Assembly (NCBI GenBank): GCA_040437565.1
Contig: JBDOQK010000023.1
Location: 186,001 to 250,000 of the forward strand
DNA length: 64,000 nucleotides
Source: Albugo candida
Lineage: Eukaryota > Oomycota > Peronosporomycetes > Albuginales
Direction of reading: 5' to 3'
Shown here one piece after another: positions 11,145 to 20,504 of this stretch (its first letter is position 1; each line of letters starts with the position of its first letter). Made by a program: the position numbers and the translations under genes. Under the pieces are notes generated by a model that did no database searches, had not been told where the DNA came from, and worked only from the letters and a program-made list of their open reading frames with translations.

Positions 11145-12851
11145 AACACGAAACACAATCTTTGCCAAGCGATTAAAACACAGCGTAGTGTAATGAAGCC
11201 CAAACGAGATCAAAATCTGGCGAAGGCTGGTGATGCTGATGACTCCTGTATGTTCTGGGTCCATCTGTTGAAAAGCACCTTGTACATCGGTGATCGATCG
11301 GTCTGACTCTTGTAAGTAATGGCGAAGATTATTCACAAAATCTGCTCTAGCAGCCACCATTTCACCGAATTCTGTTATGACTTGATTCAATGCAACCACA
11401 TCGACTTGGAATACACTGGAAACAAGGACCAAATGTCGAAACATGGAAGGTTGGATGCAAAGCATATTGATAAGGAGAGGCAGTGGTCCAACTAATTCCG
11501 TCACACCGATTAAGCGATAGTTTCTCACAAGCCGATGCATTATGAGCTGGAAAAATAAGGCACAAAAAAAACCATTTATCATCAATAAAACCTTCACAAT
11601 GTAGTGCCATAGACCAGGCTGAAAGTATTTGATTGTCAATTCAGGCCGAGGTGGAAGATCATCGCAATCGATTGACGTCTGGAGTTCATCGATTTCTTTC
11701 CTCGATTCTTTTCTTTTACAGCAGTGAAGTCGCAGCAATGTCCACATACTTGCGTTCCAAAAGTTTGGCTGGTTCATGTAATGTGCTTCTTGTTCTCCTT
11801 CTACGTGCTGCATCGCTTCAATCACATTTGTGGCTTCTTTTTCAGCAAGATGATGACGATGCTCAATTTTAGCTAGTTCTTGCAACCACTCACGGGAGTT
11901 TTGTACAGAAGTGTACCCAGCCGCCAAATTGATTTGTTTTAGAGAGAATTTGAGATAATGCAGGACAATTGAATGACCACCCAGCAAAATGAGTGTCAGG
12001 ATTGAAAAAGCATTCATGATCGCAACTGACTCACTCTCGTGATCCACAAGCTGCAATTCTCTCGCTGCAAAATTGACGACGAAAAGTAAGAGCAAGAAAA
12101 GCACCCAAGTAGAAAGCTCAACCTCAATAAGGTGACTTATTTGATTATCTTGAACGCGCTTTAAATACTTTGCGAATGGAAACAGTTCGGGAAGGCCATA
12201 CTTGCGTAAAAAGAAATGTCGAAGGGTTCTCATTTGTATGATTTGACGGAAACGCGCAGGGGTAAAAGTATCAAGTGTATGACGACGGCACCAAGTTCGA
12301 TCATGTAACCACATCCAAGAGTTTCTGATCTTATTCTCCGAACGCCGCCATGCTGACTGGTCCATTGCAATGTCCAAAATATCTCGAGCGGTGAATACTT
12401 CATCACGATCCATGCGATGATTAGCAGTTCGAAGCCAAAAAAATATGCGAATTGCTTGACAGATCAAAATCAAAGCCACAATAAAGACCGTCAAATCAGC
12501 TGCTTCAAAGGCCAAAACATTATGATTTCCTTCTTGAAAAGATCCCAGTTCACAAACGAATTTGATGCTGATGCTAATCAAGCCCAAAACCATTAATTCC
12601 CGATAAATTTTTCGTAACATTTCGTGATATTTTGGGTACGGGCCCGCTTTACTCTCAATAAAATGCATACTTTGCTCAATGGCGATGACGACAAAAACTA
12701 GCACGAACAACATTGACATCACACGCCATATCTCGATTTTATCTCCGATCTGAAATAAAGACGAGGAATCCTCATTCTCATTGTTTTCGTGTTTGGATGT
12801 TTCATTTACTTTTTCGATTAGCAGTCGGGAATTATGGACGAACATATGCAT
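10746..12851 (-). CDS. MLO-like seven-helix membrane protein with EF-hand-like tail (copy 1)
   Basis: An intronless frame of 701 residues. The N-terminal part has the MLO hallmark: IEIWRV before a membrane helix, IE..MHFIE, then MLRKIYRELMVLGLISI, matching the plant pattern of IE..H...K then LEK.K.ELMLLGFISLLL. The middle has TLRHFFLRKYGLP then FPFAKYLKR and STWVLFLLLLF, which parallels LRHGFI, FDFHKYI.R and LW....FLLLN in plant MLO. Several more hydrophobic segments follow. Near residue 570 an EF-hand-like helix-loop-helix appears (loop DPEHTGVISI), but position 12 lacks the usual Glu, so calcium binding is doubtful. Plant MLO proteins bind calmodulin, may conduct calcium, and act in tip growth and powdery mildew susceptibility. 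Any role here is unknown. Confidence 0.75.
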   Translation of the reverse strand: MHMFVHNSRLLIEKVNETSKHENNENEDSSSLFQIGDKIEIWRVMSMLFVLVFVVIAIEQSMHFIESKAGPYPKYHEMLRKIYRELMVLGLISISIKFVCELGSFQEGNHNVLAFEAADLTVFIVALILICQAIRIFFWLRTANHRMDRDEVFTARDILDIAMDQSAWRRSENKIRNSWMWLHDRTWCRRHTLDTFTPARFRQIIQMRTLRHFFLRKYGLPELFPFAKYLKRVQDNQISHLIEVELSTWVLFLLLLFVVNFAARELQLVDHESESVAIMNAFSILTLILLGGHSIVLHYLKFSLKQINLAAGYTSVQNSREWLQELAKIEHRHHLAEKEATNVIEAMQHVEGEQEAHYMNQPNFWNASMWTLLRLHCCKRKESRKEIDELQTSIDCDDLPPRPELTIKYFQPGLWHYIVKVLLMINGFFCALFFQLIMHRLVRNYRLIGVTELVGPLPLLINMLCIQPSMFRHLVLVSSVFQVDVVALNQVITEFGEMVAARADFVNNLRHYLQESDRSITDVQGAFQQMDPEHTGVISITSLRQILISFGLHYTTLCFNRLAKIVFRVRKDQVEYSIIERLLRLVEEKEDEYAMRTKETVSDDFLKSRRFRDCVIVEEEEARISRCYTIRQSSRRSYQFQDPTRRTLNAMESDRNIPGLACVSIECKDITLPAFAINDTSLDSPRSSYNPILQSTRFQRQ

Positions 12852-13052
12852 ACGATGGAATAAATAGAATTGACATTATAGGTGTACAACAGCACAAATA
12901 TGACCTATGCCACCTAATAAATTTAGTCGGAAAAAGTCATACAGGAAAACACGTGTTGTGGGTATAAAACTAAATCCATAGCTATACTAAGTTTAGAGCT
13001 CCATTATGGACTCTATCGGATGTGATTGGAGTTTGTGTGGACGATAGAAATG
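12852..13052. other. Short spacer between tandem MLO-like genes
   Basis: A 200 bp spacer separates the stop of copy 2 from... the start of copy 1 upstream region on the minus strand; it must contain the copy 1 promoter. I see no distinct Inr match, although TTATTCCATCG lies shortly before the ATG on the minus strand. Confidence 0.4.
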
Positions 13053-15336
13053 CTAAGCTTTGCTACTGGTGTCCTCCGTGTGCAAAGCGACAAAGGAAGT
13101 AGGGCTAGCCGAGTACGAACTACCACTGGATATGTGACTTTGATTCAATGACCAATTATCCAAATTTTGTATTAATGAAGCTTTCGACCTTTTCCGTGCA
13201 AGTGAACTCTGTACTGATCGTGTTTCTTCATCAAGGCTGAGAGCACCTGTCTGGAAGTCGTCCATCACAGATCGAGCAAGCCTCGAGGAATGCGAAATTT
13301 TCTCGAAAGATGTAATTGTGTTTGCATAATGTTGTGTTCTCTCATACAAGCTGAGCAAGCGCTCGATCTGTGTGTACCAAATTTCGTTCCTTAGCACGGG
13401 AAAAAGAGTCTCAATCATACTTTTTAGACGACACTCTGAATATTCGAGTCCAAAATGTGTCGTGATTATCCAGAAATTCTCCAAAGTGATGTGACCAGAA
13501 TTCTCTAATTCTTTCTCGACAAAAGCGATATGCAATTGAGTCAAATCTTTACCACCAAGCAAAAGTTTTTTGTACAATTCTTCAATGAAGTCGGACCGTC
13601 CTTTGGTGACCTGTTTGAACTCACTGATAATCTCGACAAATGCATCCATTCGGATATTAACGATGCTGGAAAGTAATATCAATCCCTGAAATATTCGAGG
13701 CTGCATGATGAGCATGTTTAGACATACTGGCAACGGAACAAGCATATATTCAGGGATGAGTCTGAAGTTGCTCATCTGATAGAAGATAGCGTTGAACATG
13801 AATGCAAAGAAGAAAGCGTTGTACATCATCATGAATCGTAGAGCTTTCTCCCATTTAGTCGGATTAAAAAATTTAATGGAAAATTCCGCACCCTTCGTTA
13901 CTCCCCAAGGACATGAGGGCATATCACATAAGGGCATATCACGTTGTGTTGTAGTTCCTGCTGAGTCCCTTGGCACNNNNNNNNNNNNNNNNNNNNNNNN
14001 NNNNNNNNNNNNNNNNNNNNNNNNNNNNNNNNNNNNNNNNNNNNNNNNNNNNNNNNNNNNNNNNNNNNNNNNNNNNAGCTTTCTCCCATTTAGTCGGATT
14101 AAAAAATTTAATGGAAAATTCCGCACCCTTCGTTACTCCCCAAGGACATGAGGGCATATCACATAAGGGCATATCACGTTGTGTTGTAGTTCCTGCTGAG
14201 TCCCTTGGCACAGATGAAATACTCATTTCTTCAGTGACTTTACCTTCAGGTGTATGCTTGCACATATTTTTGACAAAAGGTTGATACCACTGCAGCCACT
14301 TTGACTTTTTGGGTGTGAGTGAACGCTGTTTTTCTTCCTGTTCTCGCTCAACTTCGAGCATGATGTGAATAATAGATTTGAAGCTTTTGCAGGCTTCTTG
14401 ATGACATTTTTCAAACGCAGCCAGTTGCTTGAGCCACTCTATAACTTCCATTGTTGATTTATGACCTGACTGCTTAGCAATCTTAAGAATGGATCTATCG
14501 AGAAATATGACAGCTGCTATTTGCGTCAATAGTGACAACCATACGAAAATTGTAAAATCATAGAAAATGGCGTTGGGATTCCCATCCTGAGCGACGTCTG
14601 CCCAAAGCCCTTCAATTAGTTCCCAAACAATCAACACCAATATTAACACAATCCATGTGCCCAACTGGACTTCCAGCATCATACTAATCTGCTTATCTTG
14701 CGCTTTCTTCAAGTACTTTGCGAATGGAAAGCTGTATGGAAGCCCGTATTTGACTACAAAAAAGTGACGCAACGTTCGCGTGTGCACCAATTGCATGAGA
14801 CGCCCCAAAGCGTAATAATTCCTTTCTCCAAGAGAGTCTGATTTTGAGAAAAGATGACTCATGCGAGCAATAATACGTTTGGTGGCTGGTAAACTGTCGA
14901 TCGCATTTTTGAGTGATTGATGCATTTCAACAAGTTCTATCAGATCTTCAGCAATAAATACTTCTTCAAAATCCATCTGTCGATTTTTCCGATAAAAGTA
15001 CGCATATACACTCAACGCTTGCAGCACGAGACCCAACGCCATAACAAACATCATGTAATCAGCCACCTGAAACGCAATGAATTGATGATCGTCGCTCTTG
15101 ATTGTGATCACCTCCTTGAAAAGCTTCACACCGAGACCAACAAGCCCAAAAATCATCAGTTCTTTATACATTTTTTGCAGCATTTCGTGATACGTTCGAT
15201 TCGACCCAATTTTTTTCTCCACGTAATGCAGTATACGCTCTAGTAGGATGACAGCTATCACAAGACCCAGCAGCATCACCGACACACGCCATAACTCGAC
15301 ATTTGTTCCAACTCGAAATAGAGAATAGGACGTCAT
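13053..15336 (-). CDS. MLO-like membrane protein with EF-hand-like tail (copy 2, split by a gap)
   Basis: Two frames (15336 to about 14077, then 13841 to 13053) are one gene interrupted by an artefactual gap. The 135 bp at 13842-13976 is repeated at 14077-14211. Removing one copy plus the N run leaves 1260 + 789 nt in frame, a protein of about 682 residues, close to copy 1. It has the same MLO signature: VELWRV, LLERILHYVEKK, MLQKMYKELMIFGLVGL, then TLRHFFVVKYGLP, FPFAKYLKKAQDKQIS and a TW helix. The C-terminal third carries the matching degenerate EF-hand-like helix pair (ELENSGHITLENF) and a Ser-rich tail. The tandem arrangement and shared tail say both arose by local duplication. Confidence 0.75.
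13842..14211. repeat. Duplicated gap flank (135 bp, artefact)
   Basis: Bases 13842-13976 recur at 14077-14211 around a 100 N gap (13977-14076) in the middle of an MLO-like coding region. Collapsing the pair preserves the reading frame, which strongly supports contig overlap over real duplication. Confidence 0.92.
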
Positions 15337-15342
15337 GCTTGC

Positions 15343-15356
15343 GCAAAAAAAAGTGG
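15343..15356 (-). promoter_or_regulatory. Inr/FPR core promoter of MLO-like copy 2
   Basis: On the minus strand CCACTTTTTTTTGC lies 7-20 bp before the ATG. CCACTTTT is an exact match to the oomycete initiator YCAYTYYY, and the adjacent TTTTTGC fits the FPR element MWTTTNC except for its first base. The position agrees with short oomycete 5' leaders. Confidence 0.5.
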
Positions 15357-15988
15357 TATCGGCTGTGGGTACAGCGTAGATATTTGTTGATCACGCATCA
15401 TTGCCCATCGCCTACCATGAGTTAAAGGCTACAAAAACTTCAACGGATCTAGTAGACAGCCCCCTTGTTTTCGCATACTAGTGACGATGCTGAATTGCGT
15501 CTTGATTTGTCAAACTTGTGATTGACTCGGTCAAACTTACTCATTAGGCAACAGAGAATTCAGCACGAGAAACTGAGTAATGCACGCTGGACTATAGGAG
15601 TACAGCGCAGGTCGAATGCGTTACATTGCGCAACTCCTAAATTTTTACGCCACTGCTTTTACTCCGACGCCGTGATTGCGACATGAAATCTGTCTGAACA
15701 CTTTTTATGGAGCTACAAATCACACATCTTTCTAATCTTGAGTACCTTACACTTTTGCCTTTTTGTCGCCAGGTGTTTTGTGGGTATTAGGACCCGGCTA
15801 GGTTTTTACCATGATCTACCAACAACCCTCTCCTGCCTTTCCTATCCTGTTTGAAACGTATCTCGAATCACTCCTAGAGAATCTATGAGAGAATCTATGC
15901 TGGCTAGCGTCGAATCTGTTTTCTCTGCTCTCCCAATTCCCCCTCCCTCGTAGCCTTTCTTTTCCTTCTTTATTCTATCCGGACTAGA
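15357..15988. other. Divergent intergenic region
   Basis: The space between the divergent MLO-like copy 2 (-) and the DEP/peroxidase-like gene (+). There is no reading frame of note. From about 15740 to 15980 the + strand becomes pyrimidine-rich (runs of cttt, tcct, ccctcc), which is common before oomycete starts. No repeat or RNA gene found. Confidence 0.5.
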
Positions 15989-16001
15989 CATTTTGGTATT
16001 T
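15989..16001 (+). promoter_or_regulatory. Inr/FPR-like element before the DEP/GPx gene
   Basis: CATTTTGGTATTT, ending 20 bp before the ATG at 16022, matches the oomycete composite consensus CATTYYNCAWTTT at 11 of 13 positions by eye. It sits at the end of a pyrimidine-rich stretch. Confidence 0.4.
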
Positions 16002-16021
16002 TTCGTCTATCCACGTTTAAC

Positions 16022-17599
16022 ATGGGACACGCAACTGACGACATTGATTATTCACATTGTCAAGGTCGCATTTTTCGTCGAAAAGAAGCATTTTTATCAC
16101 TACCAAGCACATTACAACACGATGCGAAACAGTGTGAGCTTTACCTGACAGCGCATAGAGATGAGACATTCTCCGTACGCCATCATCCTCCGCTCATCAT
16201 AAAGTCTGTCTACGGATGTAAAGCCCGCGAATTAATTCACATGATTCTGGGCTGGCTTAGTGATGTTAAAGTTTCCGGATCTATCACTGAAACACAAGAA
16301 GAACTGAAACAGTATGCGTACGACATTGTGGATGCTCTCCTTTTGGACGGATTTGTCGCTCCGTTGAAAGATTCCGAGCAAAAACCGAGTCAATTAAGTC
16401 GATCAAACTCAATATCGCTACAGGCCCCTCCACAAACTGCGTCCGTGATTGTGGATCAAGAGACGATCTCAAACAATGTCGAGGAAAGCGCACAAACGGA
16501 CGCACCGACTTCAGACGTGAAGCTCGAATCGAAAGATACGTCTTCATCTGATTCTACAGCTACAGCGAGCAAAACTTATTTTTTCCGTGAAAATGACATT
16601 CTGATTCCAGTGGCTTTCAGCGACGACACACGTGTCAGTGTTTGGGACGTGGTGGATGGAGCCATCTTTGCAGCTGTATTGAAACGAAAAGCGGGCATTT
16701 TTGCGACATTCACACAGGGAAAAGATGTTTACGTAGTTGTGAATGAGAAAAAAAAGGCTTCGTATCTATTTGAAGGAGATACTGCTCGAGGCACCTTGGC
16801 TATTTTGGAGCTCAAGGAAAACTCGCAAGTGCAGATGGATGCAACATTTTTCGATTATGGTATCAATATATGGAACGGGGAGGTCTGTGTCGAAGTCCTT
16901 AACTGTATCAGCAAAAACACACAACAGCAATGCTTCGACGCGCTTCTTCAAGCTGGAGCTTCTGCGCAAGAAGCCATCGTCAAAAGTCAGTCTGGAGCTG
17001 GACCTTCCTTCTACGAATTGAGTGATATGGCTTTAGGAACGAAAGAAGTTATCACCATGGATAGATACAAAGGAAAAGTCGTCCTGGTTGTCAATGTGGC
17101 CACCAAATCGAACCTTGCTACGGTGAATTTCCAGGATCTGGTGTATTTACACGACAAATACCACCATCAAGGATTGGAAATTCTTGCATTTCCATGTAAC
17201 CAGTTTGGGAATAATGAGCCAGGATCTGCGACAGACATTGCCAACGTTGCAAGTCAATACACTGCTACTTTTCAATTTTTCGAAAAAGGAGATGTGAACG
17301 GCGCAGAAGCTCGGCCAATCTTCAATTTCCTAAAATCGAAATTGCCGGATACCTTTGGCCAATTTATCAAATGGGACTTTGCCAAGTTTTTGATCGACAG
17401 AGAAGGCAAGCCGATCAGTCGATTTGCACCAAAACAAGCTCCCAAGTCACTGGAACCCGCCATCAAGAAGCTTTTGTTTGGCGAAAATGCTCCCGCGACA
17501 ACAGCGGATATTCCTGCTGACGTAGAAGTGGAGGGCGCATGCAAGTCTGTTCAGACAGATGAACCAGAAAAGCTGTCAAATTCCACTGTTGAAGATTGA
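16022..17599 (+). CDS. DEP-like domain fused to a glutathione-peroxidase-like domain, catalytic residues replaced
   Basis: An intronless frame of 525 residues. Residues about 58-117 look like a DEP domain (ARELIHMILGWL, then a helix and YDIVDALLLDGFV). A Ser/Thr-rich linker (120-185) and an unrecognised module (185-330, YFFRENDILIPVAF onward) follow. Residues about 346-487 are a glutathione peroxidase fold: YKGKVVLVVNVA, GLEILAFPCNQFGNNEPG, DVNGAEARPIFNFLKS, KWDFAKFLIDREGKPI. The peroxidatic Cys/Sec of NVAS.CG is Ser363 (codon TCG). The resolving Cys position of thioredoxin-dependent members aligns with Ser411, and the active-site Asn of WNF is Asp452. Gln394 and Trp451 remain. It is therefore probably not a peroxidase but a sensor or scaffold. 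DEP domains usually bind membranes or G-protein regulators. Domain calls are firm for the peroxidase fold, moderate for DEP. Confidence 0.8.
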   Translation: MGHATDDIDYSHCQGRIFRRKEAFLSLPSTLQHDAKQCELYLTAHRDETFSVRHHPPLIIKSVYGCKARELIHMILGWLSDVKVSGSITETQEELKQYAYDIVDALLLDGFVAPLKDSEQKPSQLSRSNSISLQAPPQTASVIVDQETISNNVEESAQTDAPTSDVKLESKDTSSSDSTATASKTYFFRENDILIPVAFSDDTRVSVWDVVDGAIFAAVLKRKAGIFATFTQGKDVYVVVNEKKKASYLFEGDTARGTLAILELKENSQVQMDATFFDYGINIWNGEVCVEVLNCISKNTQQQCFDALLQAGASAQEAIVKSQSGAGPSFYELSDMALGTKEVITMDRYKGKVVLVVNVATKSNLATVNFQDLVYLHDKYHHQGLEILAFPCNQFGNNEPGSATDIANVASQYTATFQFFEKGDVNGAEARPIFNFLKSKLPDTFGQFIKWDFAKFLIDREGKPISRFAPKQAPKSLEPAIKKLLFGENAPATTADIPADVEVEGACKSVQTDEPEKLSNSTVED

Positions 17600-17925
17600 T
17601 ATTGTCAATTCAGCTCATAACTACTAGCGACAATTCCGATTCCATATTTCATACTGCCTTTTGTAATTTCGATTTTGCTGTNNNNNNNNNNNNNNNNNNN
17701 NNNNNNNNNNNNNNNNNNNNNNNNNNNNNNNNNNNNNNNNNNNNNNNNNNNNNNNNNNNNNNNNNNNNNNNNNNNNNNNNNCAATTCCGATTCCATATTT
17801 CATACTGCCTTTTGTAATTTCGATTTTGCTGCATGCGTATGCTTTTTTTATTTTAACGACTTTAGATGGCTAGTTGCAACATATTGAGCTACCTTTGCAC
17901 TCATATCTGTAAATTTGATTCTACA
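17600..17925. other. Intergenic with gap and 50 bp duplicated flank
   Basis: The convergent spacer between the DEP/GPx-like gene and the carrier. Bases 17631-17680 are repeated at 17782-17831 around 100 N (17682-17781), with one mismatch at the edge. This is a contig overlap artefact. No gene. Confidence 0.85.
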
Positions 17926-18858
17926 TCAATCTAGGTCAAATGCTGTCTTATAAACACTATTAATGTGCTCAATAACCAGCAGCACAATCATTGCGTTTGG
18001 AGCACAGCGAGTGTAATATGTCCAATATCCACGCCAAAGCTTGCTTGCACCTTCTTTGGCAACAATTTTACGGAAGCAATCAGCCACGCCGTCGTAAGGG
18101 TACTTGCCTATGACTGGATCTTTCTTCATATTCATCAGTCGAGATTTTACCAAGTCAAAGGGCAACGATGTGAAAGCACACGCAAATCCTGATATAGCAC
18201 TTGCACCCGTATTGGTCAAAAAGCCCTCGCCGTACCGTGCAGCAATCATTTCTTTGGCTTGATCGTATGAGGCCATCATGCCAAGATTCATCGCTGCACC
18301 ACGGGCGACGAGCGGGATGCTACCTCGCCATAAAGTTAATACTCCCTCTGCTTTGACAATTTTGACAATTGCATCGAACACATTTTTGTACCCACGTTGT
18401 TCTCCATGTTTCGCTAATGTGTCAGCTTGCATACGCACTAGAGCAACATCCATTGGACATCCCATTGTTGCAGCAATACCCCCAGTTGTGATGGCCGATA
18501 ATGACTTGACCCACAATGGAAGAGATGGGCTTTGATTACTCTCAATTCGTCGAGCAATGAGAAAGTCGGAAAACGCTCGATGCATTCCAAGACGAGCTGT
18601 TCCGTAAACCATTTGACGAGCAACTGCCGCTGTTAGACCAGAATACAATCCCTTCACACCTTCTTTAGCGATGACAGAACGTGCGACCTCGAGACTAGTA
18701 GCATTGGATCCAGTCTGTCCTCCGAGCTGTAAGTGTACCTTGACCAAGTCTACAGGATGAATAGCTATTGCAGCGAAAATAGCCGCTGATCCTCCACAGA
18801 CATATGGCTGTGCGCTTTGCGCAAAAGACGTACCCTTTGACTTGGTCGGGCTCGACAT
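17926..18858 (-). CDS. Mitochondrial carrier, oxoglutarate/malate type
   Basis: A single frame of 310 residues, the usual carrier size, with three repeats. Each carries the carrier signature: HPVDLVKVHLQ in repeat 1, CPMDVALVRMQAD in repeat 2 and LPFDLVKSRLM in repeat 3. The second signature with VALVRMQAD is characteristic of the 2-oxoglutarate/malate and dicarboxylate carrier branch. GLYSGLTAAVARQ and TLWRGSIPLVARG are the matching even-helix motifs. Role: exchange of dicarboxylates across the mitochondrial inner membrane, which links the malate shuttle to the cytosol. The exact substrate within this branch is inferred from motif similarity. Confidence 0.9.
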   Translation of the reverse strand: MSSPTKSKGTSFAQSAQPYVCGGSAAIFAAIAIHPVDLVKVHLQLGGQTGSNATSLEVARSVIAKEGVKGLYSGLTAAVARQMVYGTARLGMHRAFSDFLIARRIESNQSPSLPLWVKSLSAITTGGIAATMGCPMDVALVRMQADTLAKHGEQRGYKNVFDAIVKIVKAEGVLTLWRGSIPLVARGAAMNLGMMASYDQAKEMIAARYGEGFLTNTGASAISGFACAFTSLPFDLVKSRLMNMKKDPVIGKYPYDGVADCFRKIVAKEGASKLWRGYWTYYTRCAPNAMIVLLVIEHINSVYKTAFDLD

Positions 18859-18867
18859 GACGCAATG

Positions 18868-19029
18868 AATCAGAGGCCAGTAACAGCGGAGGGCTATANN
18901 NNNNNNNNNNNNNNNNNNNNNNNNNNNNNNNNNNNNNNNNNNNNNNNNNNNNNNNNNNNNNNNNNNNNNNNNNNNNNNNNNNNNNNNNNNNNNNNNNNAA
19001 TCAGAGGCCAGTAACAGCGGAGGGCTATA
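18868..19029. repeat. Duplicated gap flank (31 bp, artefact)
   Basis: Bases 18868-18898 recur at 18999-19029 on both sides of 100 N (18899-18998), just upstream of the carrier start. This is a contig overlap. The true distance between the carrier and the heat shock factor gene is therefore about 130 bp shorter than shown. Confidence 0.85.
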
Positions 19030-19184
19030 GTAAAAACCGGTAGCAACACAGTTTTTACTAACTTTTCTACCATTTTACCAGAAACATCTTTTTTAAGATA
19101 CATTTACTCTCTGTATGCAAAGTAAGACGAAGTCACCTGCTTCTCATTAGCTATTTCACGTCGGTGATATTGATCTGGCGCGAA

Positions 19185-20504
19185 TCAATCGAACAAAATC
19201 TTTTCGAGTATAAGCTCATCTGGATAATGACTCATTGTATCATCGTCGTGTCTGAATGTGCATGCCTCGAATCGATCTTTGCCATCAGTTTGATGCGACG
19301 AAAGCTCAGTTAATGGCTCGTCTTGGTGCGACACAGATTTCCGCGAAGTCGAATACGTGATATTCGCCCAAACACTATCTTGTGACTCCAAATCATCCAA
19401 AAAACTATACTGACTGCTAGCGCCATACACCTCCATTTTACACTTCGTCGTGGATGCCTCCCTCGAGATATCGTTCCCTTGTCCGATGGTTGTCGCGTCA
19501 ACGGCACTAAAAACTTGTTTAAGAAATGGCGGGTCCTCGAGAACAACTCCAAATTCTACCCATTCTTGCAGTCCCCCAGCAGTTTGAGCTGTATGTGGCG
19601 TAAGCACATCCATATTTGCAGATATGGTGTGAGACGATGTGTTTGTCAATACTGGGTGCTGGATAGATACCGAAGTTGTATTCCGAGAATGTCGGTAGTC
19701 AAAAGTGACTTGGTCTTCTTGAGTGGTACATTTGAAATTTGCCTCCGAGATTGGAATTTGGCGAACAATTTTTGAAGTTTTACGAGCTCGTTTCGTCGCT
19801 CTTGATGAAGACAGAAGTGTCGACAGCTGTAAAGTTGTAGTCAATTCCGCGTTGGAGTCATTCGGTCGGTTCTGAGCGATTCCAGTAAATTGAGACTCTT
19901 TGAAAGTCGAATATGGTCCGTTCGATACATTATCAGCCTCTTTTCTCTTCTGTTTCCAATTCTCCCGAGCGGATAATCGCGTCATTCCAATTTGCGTCGG
20001 ATCAGGCGGAAAACAATTATGGCTAAATGTACATACCCCACTCGATTGAGTCTTTGTCCACTTGCGAAACCCAAAGTTGTTAAGTTGACGCTGAAAGCTC
20101 GCAAATTTTCGATGTTTGAAGTATTTTGGAAGCACTTCCTGTTCGAATCGCTTCATGTCCAAAATATGGAACGCAGTCACGGAATTCGGCTCCAAATCCG
20201 CATTCTCGACCCACGCTACAATATCGGCTTGCTCTGTTTGCAAAATTGTGTACAAAGAGCGCAAGAATTTCGGAATCCGATGCGAGTTATTTCGTGTGTT
20301 TTTCGTTCTACTCAGTGCATCAGATACCGATGGTAACGATTTCGATGTAACCGGAGGGCTCGTGATCGAGTCCTTGCTCGCCATAAGTGGGAGACGAGAT
20401 GCGTTGAACTCTTCTTGTTGAGCGTGTGGTTGAAAGGATGGTGCAGGGACAGAAGACGGAGACAACGCGCATGGATGGCTTTGAGACAACACTCCCATTA
20501 TCAT
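19185..20504 (-). CDS. Heat shock transcription factor (HSF family)
   Basis: The first ATG gives 439 residues; the frame stays open 28 codons further upstream without an ATG. An HSF DNA-binding domain of about 97 residues lies in the N-terminal third: RIPKFLRSLYTIL, then VAWVENADLEPNSVTAFHI, then FEQEVLPKYFKHRKFASFQRQLNNFGFRKW. The recognition helix SFQRQLNNFGFRK is nearly canonical. The usual PYFKH...NFSSFVRQLN reads KYFKHRKFASFQRQLN here. The rest is Ser/Thr-rich with a basic patch (RATKRARKTSKI) that may be a nuclear signal. I see no clear heptad trimerisation domain, so oligomerisation is uncertain. HSFs bind nGAAn repeats and drive heat and stress genes. Oomycetes carry many HSF-like genes. 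Confidence 0.9.
   Translation of the reverse strand: MIMGVLSQSHPCALSPSSVPAPSFQPHAQQEEFNASRLPLMASKDSITSPPVTSKSLPSVSDALSRTKNTRNNSHRIPKFLRSLYTILQTEQADIVAWVENADLEPNSVTAFHILDMKRFEQEVLPKYFKHRKFASFQRQLNNFGFRKWTKTQSSGVCTFSHNCFPPDPTQIGMTRLSARENWKQKRKEADNVSNGPYSTFKESQFTGIAQNRPNDSNAELTTTLQLSTLLSSSRATKRARKTSKIVRQIPISEANFKCTTQEDQVTFDYRHSRNTTSVSIQHPVLTNTSSHTISANMDVLTPHTAQTAGGLQEWVEFGVVLEDPPFLKQVFSAVDATTIGQGNDISREASTTKCKMEVYGASSQYSFLDDLESQDSVWANITYSTSRKSVSHQDEPLTELSSHQTDGKDRFEACTFRHDDDTMSHYPDELILEKILFD

Noticed and set aside
17086-17112. Selenocysteine in the glutathione-peroxidase-like domain
   Set aside because: The active-site codon is TCG (Ser), not TGA, so no Sec is encoded.
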